From positions 1-16,326 of the forward strand of contig CAYYJM010000136.1 of assembly GCA_964471755.1 (NCBI GenBank): a DNA stretch of 16,326 bases, given 5' to 3'. How positions within the stretch are numbered: the first letter of the stretch is position 1; every line of letters starts with the position of its first letter. The position numbers and the translations under genes were made by a program. The notes beneath the pieces were generated by a model. That model had not been told where the DNA came from. It worked only from the letters and a program-made list of their open reading frames with translations, and did not search any database. This document shows positions 13,343 to 16,326 of the stretch, in pieces. Source of the stretch: CAYYJM01 sp964471755. GTDB taxonomy: Bacteria > Planctomycetota > Planctomycetia > Gemmatales > Gemmataceae.

Positions 13343-14761
13343 ATGCGTCGAGTGATCGGCATCGTTCTGTGGCTGGCCGTGCTACCGTCGGCGTCGTGGG
13401 CCCAGGCTCCCGAGATGCGCTACCATCTCGGCCTGAGGCTGCGCGGTTTCGAGCGTGTCCTCGAAGGCAAACCAGACGACACCCGACGAGCGAAGATTCT
13501 CGCCGGGTTGAAGCCGATCACGTTCGCCTTTCTGACCGGCCAACTCGGCCGGGCCGGTCAGTTGCTCGACGAGGCCCGACTGGGCCTCAGCCGCGAGACC
13601 ATCTCCGACGCCGAGCGCTGGGCCAGCAGCCTCACGATCAAACCGACGCATCGCTTGCTCGATACCAAGGCGAAGGAACTCACCGTTCAGGTGGGCCGCT
13701 TCTACACCACGAAGGCGGAGCTGCCCGCGAAACCCCGTCTCCGGCTCCGTCTGTTCGATTCTGACGGCAAGACGGTGACAACGTCCACGCACGACCTACC
13801 GCCGGTGCCGGGCGAGGTGAACTTGCCCCTGACGGATCACAAAGCCGGCGACTTCACCCTGCGTACGGAGATCCTCGACGGCGAGACGGTCCTGACGACC
13901 AGCGAACAGACCGTGTCGCGCGTCGGGAAACTCGCCGACCGGCTGGCGGCGCTGGGCAAAGCCCGCGAGTCGCTGACCGCGAAGGAGCGGACGACCGACC
14001 GCGAATCGCTACTCTGGCTGATCGAGCAGCTCACCCTGCTCGGTCAGGGCAAGACGCTGGAGACGGCCTATCCGGCCGCTCGCCTGCTCGACGAGGTCGA
14101 GGCGGGTGTCGCCGCAATGCAGGCCGGGCAGGCGTTTTACGGCCAGAAGAAGGCGGGCGAGTTCTGGCTCGTCCTGGCGACGAAGGCCGGCAACCGGGTA
14201 CGGCTTCAGGCTCCGCCGCAGGTTCGCGACGGCAAGCCGCTGCCGATCGTCTTCGCCCTGCATGGCGCAGGCGGCAGCGAGAACCTGTTCTTCGATGGTT
14301 ATGGTGCGGGCCTGATCCGCAAGCTGGCCGCCGAGCGTGGCTGGCTCCTGGTTGCACCGCTGATCAGTCTTCGCAGTGGCCTGTCCGGCGAGATGATCGA
14401 CGAGGTGGCCCGGCTCTACCCGATCGATCGCGACCGGGTGTTCGTCGTCGGCCATTCGATGGGGGCGGCGGCGACGATGTCGGCCGTGGCGTCCGATCCG
14501 ACGCGATTCCGCGCCGTGGCCGTCCTGGGCGGTGGCGGCACCGTCAAGGCGAGCGACGCGATGAAGAAACGGCCGGTGTTCGTGGCCGCTGGCGAACTCG
14601 ACGTCGGCCTGCCTGGAGCGCGAGCGCTCCAGGCGAGTTTACAGAAAGCGGAAGTTGCCACGGTCGAGTACCGCGAGTACAAGGGCGTGGAGCATCTGAC
14701 GATCGCGCAACTCGCCCTGCGCGACGTGTTCGCCTTCTTCGACCGAGCGCTGAGGAAATAG
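13343..14761 (+). CDS. Secreted alpha/beta hydrolase (esterase-like) with N-terminal extension
   Basis: An exported serine hydrolase of 472 residues. A signal peptide covers about residues 1-20 (MRRVIGIVLWLAVLPSASWA, cleavage before QAP). Residues about 21-270 form an unassigned N-terminal region with a helical part and an Ig-like beta segment. The C-terminal alpha/beta fold contains LHGAGGSENLFF (oxyanion loop), nucleophile Ser372 in GHSMG, probable Asp420 in AGELDVG and His451 in GVEHLTI, a complete triad resembling planctomycete esterase/PHB-depolymerase-like enzymes. The ATG at 13343 was chosen because GGAG lies 8 nt upstream and the signal peptide starts there. A GTG at 13328 is in frame, and an ATG at 13339 is out of frame. 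A perfect palindrome lies in the coding sequence at 14611-14634. The substrate is unknown. Confidence 0.85.
   Translation: MRRVIGIVLWLAVLPSASWAQAPEMRYHLGLRLRGFERVLEGKPDDTRRAKILAGLKPITFAFLTGQLGRAGQLLDEARLGLSRETISDAERWASSLTIKPTHRLLDTKAKELTVQVGRFYTTKAELPAKPRLRLRLFDSDGKTVTTSTHDLPPVPGEVNLPLTDHKAGDFTLRTEILDGETVLTTSEQTVSRVGKLADRLAALGKARESLTAKERTTDRESLLWLIEQLTLLGQGKTLETAYPAARLLDEVEAGVAAMQAGQAFYGQKKAGEFWLVLATKAGNRVRLQAPPQVRDGKPLPIVFALHGAGGSENLFFDGYGAGLIRKLAAERGWLLVAPLISLRSGLSGEMIDEVARLYPIDRDRVFVVGHSMGAAATMSAVASDPTRFRAVAVLGGGGTVKASDAMKKRPVFVAAGELDVGLPGARALQASLQKAEVATVEYREYKGVEHLTIAQLALRDVFAFFDRALRK
14611..14634. repeat. Perfect palindrome inside the hydrolase gene
   Basis: GCCTGGAGCGC and GCGCTCCAGGC (11-bp arms, 2-nt centre GA) form a perfect inverted repeat, encoding LPGARALQA just after the probable catalytic aspartate. 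It keeps the frame. It could be chance codon use in an Ala/Arg-rich helix or a short REP-like sequence accommodated by the gene. Confidence 0.6.
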
Positions 14762-14790
14762 GACGCGGCCAGGAAGACCGCGACGGGTGG

Positions 14791-15438
14791 CTACTGCTTG
14801 CCGAGGATGAGATCGAGAGCCCAGCAGCCGCGAACGTGCGGGCCAGGTGAGCGGAGGTGACCGAGCAGGTCAGAGTCGGTGCAGCCGGCGTCTTCGAGAG
14901 CGTCGGAGAGAACCGCGAGGCGGTCCACGTCGAGTTCACCGGCGGGCATGCTGCGTTCGTCGTACGCCGGCTTTGCGAGCGATACGACGAGCGGAATCCT
15001 CCAGATGGACGGATCGATCGGCGGCCGGAAAGGGTTACCAAACACATCGCGGATAATCGCGGGGGTTGATGGGAGGTGTTCCAGGTATATGGTGGCCACA
15101 CGGAAGTAGCCCAGGAAATTACGATCCTGCAAACAAATGTGGTTTGCGAGATCCGCGGCGGGTGGGTTCATCCGTGTCTTCCGATATTCTCGGCCAGCGG
15201 CCGAGTTGGCGCGTTCCCGAGCGATTCCCAGTTCCTCCAGGTTCAGGCCACCATCCGAATAGACCTCGGCAACCTCCACCGCTCGACGGCTGGCCTGGGC
15301 TGTGAGCATGGGCCAGATTTGCGAGGAACGCAGAATTCCACAGAGCGCCAGCCTGACTTTTCTGGTAGTTGCCCGACTAATCATGTACTCGAACAGGCGT
15401 CTCGGACTGTCTGATGTCAGCCATTCCTTTTCCGTCAT
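14791..15438 (-). CDS. Gemmata-type hypothetical protein (MTExEWL ... GPHVRGCW family)
   Basis: A 215-residue protein of unknown function. I recognise its framing motifs as a paralogous family common in Gemmata-like planctomycetes: MTEKEWL at the start, a segment like RATTRKVRLALCGILR, RRAVEVAEVYSDG in the middle, RDVFGNPFRPP near residue 130, and AVLSDALEDAGCTDSDLL, GPHVRGCWALDLILGK at the end. The central stretch between about 75 and 115 is less typical than in relatives I remember. No signal peptide or membrane helix is present. The ATG at 15438 has GAGG about 6 nt upstream. It lies 24 bp downstream of the next hypothetical gene, in operon spacing, and ends convergently with the hydrolase gene, 29 bp away. 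In other genomes these proteins often sit in variable regions; I infer no function. Confidence 0.75.
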   Translation of the reverse strand: MTEKEWLTSDSPRRLFEYMISRATTRKVRLALCGILRSSQIWPMLTAQASRRAVEVAEVYSDGGLNLEELGIARERANSAAGREYRKTRMNPPAADLANHICLQDRNFLGYFRVATIYLEHLPSTPAIIRDVFGNPFRPPIDPSIWRIPLVVSLAKPAYDERSMPAGELDVDRLAVLSDALEDAGCTDSDLLGHLRSPGPHVRGCWALDLILGKQ

Positions 15439-15462
15439 CGTTGCCTCGAAGCCAGGGGAAGT

Positions 15463-16026
15463 TCACGCGCTCTGCTTCGCTCGCCCCTCCGTCAATGCTG
15501 GCAACGGGAAGCGGTGAATCAACACGGACAGAAACGGGATTTCCAGGGTAATCCCCGTGCTGAGCAGGATGCGATGCAACCAGGCCAGGCTCTCCCGCCG
15601 ACCGTCCAGAGCGTGGACCTCATCGTAAAGCCAGTGTTCGCGCTCTTTGGAGAACGGCCAGTCCGCGGGGGCCTCGTGCGTGCGAATCCGGTCCCACAGC
15701 GAGTAGAATAGGGACAGGATCTCCCCGCTGAGCCGGACGGTCACGATCGCGACAGCGGACCAGTTCACCATCGGAAACGGGTAGGGGAAATCGTGGAAGA
15801 AGACCGGCGGGGCTCCCTGGATGACCTCCGTCCGGGAGAGGATCGCCGCATCGTGCAGGCACAGTTCGCTGAGGGCCAGCACCTGCGATGGCATCCGATC
15901 GTGGATCGACTCCAGGTAGCGCTTGTAATCGAGGATGGCCTGTTCCCACGCCTCGTTCGCGCGTTCCGCCTCGGCCTCATCGCGCGAGTTGAACTGTTGG
16001 TAGAGCTGCGGCGTGAAGTATTTCAT
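15463..16026 (-). CDS. Hypothetical protein starting MKYFTPQLY
   Basis: A 187-residue, Trp/Tyr/His-rich soluble protein with no signal peptide. The opening MKYFTPQLYQQFNS and the following helical stretch resemble small hypothetical proteins seen in Gemmata and possibly the DUF4085 group; this is recollection only. Other features are SELCLHDAAIL near residue 55, FHDFPYPFP near 80, and an acidic/aromatic EREHWLYDEVHAL near 130. The ATG at 16026 lacks a good Shine-Dalgarno, but it lies only 9 bp after the stop of the upstream partial gene, so translation may be coupled. Position and size would suit an immunity or accessory protein for the upstream product. That is inference. Confidence 0.68.
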   Translation of the reverse strand: MKYFTPQLYQQFNSRDEAEAERANEAWEQAILDYKRYLESIHDRMPSQVLALSELCLHDAAILSRTEVIQGAPPVFFHDFPYPFPMVNWSAVAIVTVRLSGEILSLFYSLWDRIRTHEAPADWPFSKEREHWLYDEVHALDGRRESLAWLHRILLSTGITLEIPFLSVLIHRFPLPALTEGRAKQSA

Positions 16027-16035
16027 GGTTCGGCT

Positions 16036-16311
16036 CTAGCGGGCCTTCCGGTTCGGCGTCTCGTAGAACGTGTGTCCGTCCGGCGGGCGCGGATCGGGCT
16101 GGTAGTGCGGCAGAGCGTTCGGCCCAGCGTTCGGATGCGGCGGACATCGCTTCCATCGGCCGTTCGCGTTCGCTTCGATTGCCTGGGCCAGAGCGCTGTT
16201 CCCGGTAAGGTTCGGCCCACAGACGACCACGTCGAGCCCGGCCTGCCTCCGGGCTTCCGCCTCGACCTGGGTATCCCATGTTAGGAAAGTAATGCACGGG
16301 GAAGCGGGAGT
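16036..16311 (-). CDS. C-terminal part of an unrecognised protein, His/Pro-rich tail
   Basis: The minus-strand frame from 16311 to the TAG at 16036 reads as good protein with strong third-position GC: FLTWDTQVEAEARRQAGLDVVVCGPNL, then NSALAQAIEANANGRWKRC, ending in AGPNALPHYQP and DGHTFYETP. A TGA at 16312-16314 stops the frame upstream, and the only usual start within it is a GTG at 16230, which would lose the FLTWDTQ part. Either a short gene starts there, or a larger gene entering from the right edge is frameshifted near 16312. The stop is followed after 9 bp by the next gene. His/Gly/Pro-rich tails of this kind occur at the ends of secreted toxin modules, but I cannot name a family. Confidence 0.5.
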   Translation of the reverse strand, partial: TPASPCITFLTWDTQVEAEARRQAGLDVVVCGPNLTGNSALAQAIEANANGRWKRCPPHPNAGPNALPHYQPDPRPPDGHTFYETPNRKAR

Positions 16312-16326
16312 TCAGAAGCATGGAAG

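Noticed and set aside
15977..16321. 114-codon minus-strand frame starting MLLNSRFP
   Set aside because: Most of it overlaps the better-supported frame 16036-16311 and the start of the 187-residue gene, and it becomes Arg/Ala-rich like a shadow.

Overview
The window looks like a piece of a high-GC planctomycete chromosome, most likely from the Gemmata group. Three things support this. There is a DUF1559-type pilin-like protein. There is a zinc-ribbon/proline-rich single-pass membrane protein of planctomycete style. There is also a small protein (14791-15438) whose end (DAGCTDSDLL...GPHVRGCW) I recognise as a Gemmata-type paralogous family. All assignments are made by reading motifs; no database search was run.

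Layout. (1) 1-1764, minus strand: a protein-arginine phosphorylation operon, with two tandem mcsA-like zinc-finger/UVR genes followed by the N-terminal 245 codons of mcsB, which runs off the left edge. A good sigma70-like promoter precedes it. (2) 2064-4378, plus strand: a two-gene OpuC-like (quaternary amine/osmoprotectant type) ABC transporter, made of an ATPase and a substrate-binding/permease fusion. (3) 4410-4550: a nested palindromic element between convergent genes. (4) 8618 down to 4569, minus strand: an Rrf2 regulator, a COG2509-type FAD oxidoreductase, a seven-bladed WD40 protein and a fatty-acid desaturase-like membrane enzyme. They are closely spaced and may be partly co-transcribed. 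(5) 8756-8910: a large, nearly perfect inverted repeat in the 405-bp gap upstream of the Rrf2 gene. (6) 12463 down to 9024, minus strand: bioA, bioD and a zinc-ribbon membrane protein, with bioF/bioB/bioC absent from the window. (7) 12562-14761, plus strand: a short DUF1559 pilin-like protein and a secreted alpha/beta hydrolase. (8) 16311 down to 14791, minus strand: the tail of an unrecognised protein with a His/Pro-rich C-terminus, followed at 9 bp and 24 bp by two small hypothetical proteins. This layout resembles a toxin-tail/immunity locus but is unproven.

Most of the window is housekeeping or metabolic. The least explained parts are the two palindromic elements, the Rrf2-linked redox cluster, the doubled McsA and the right-edge hypothetical cluster. 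No tRNA, rRNA, CRISPR array, transposase or integrase was seen.
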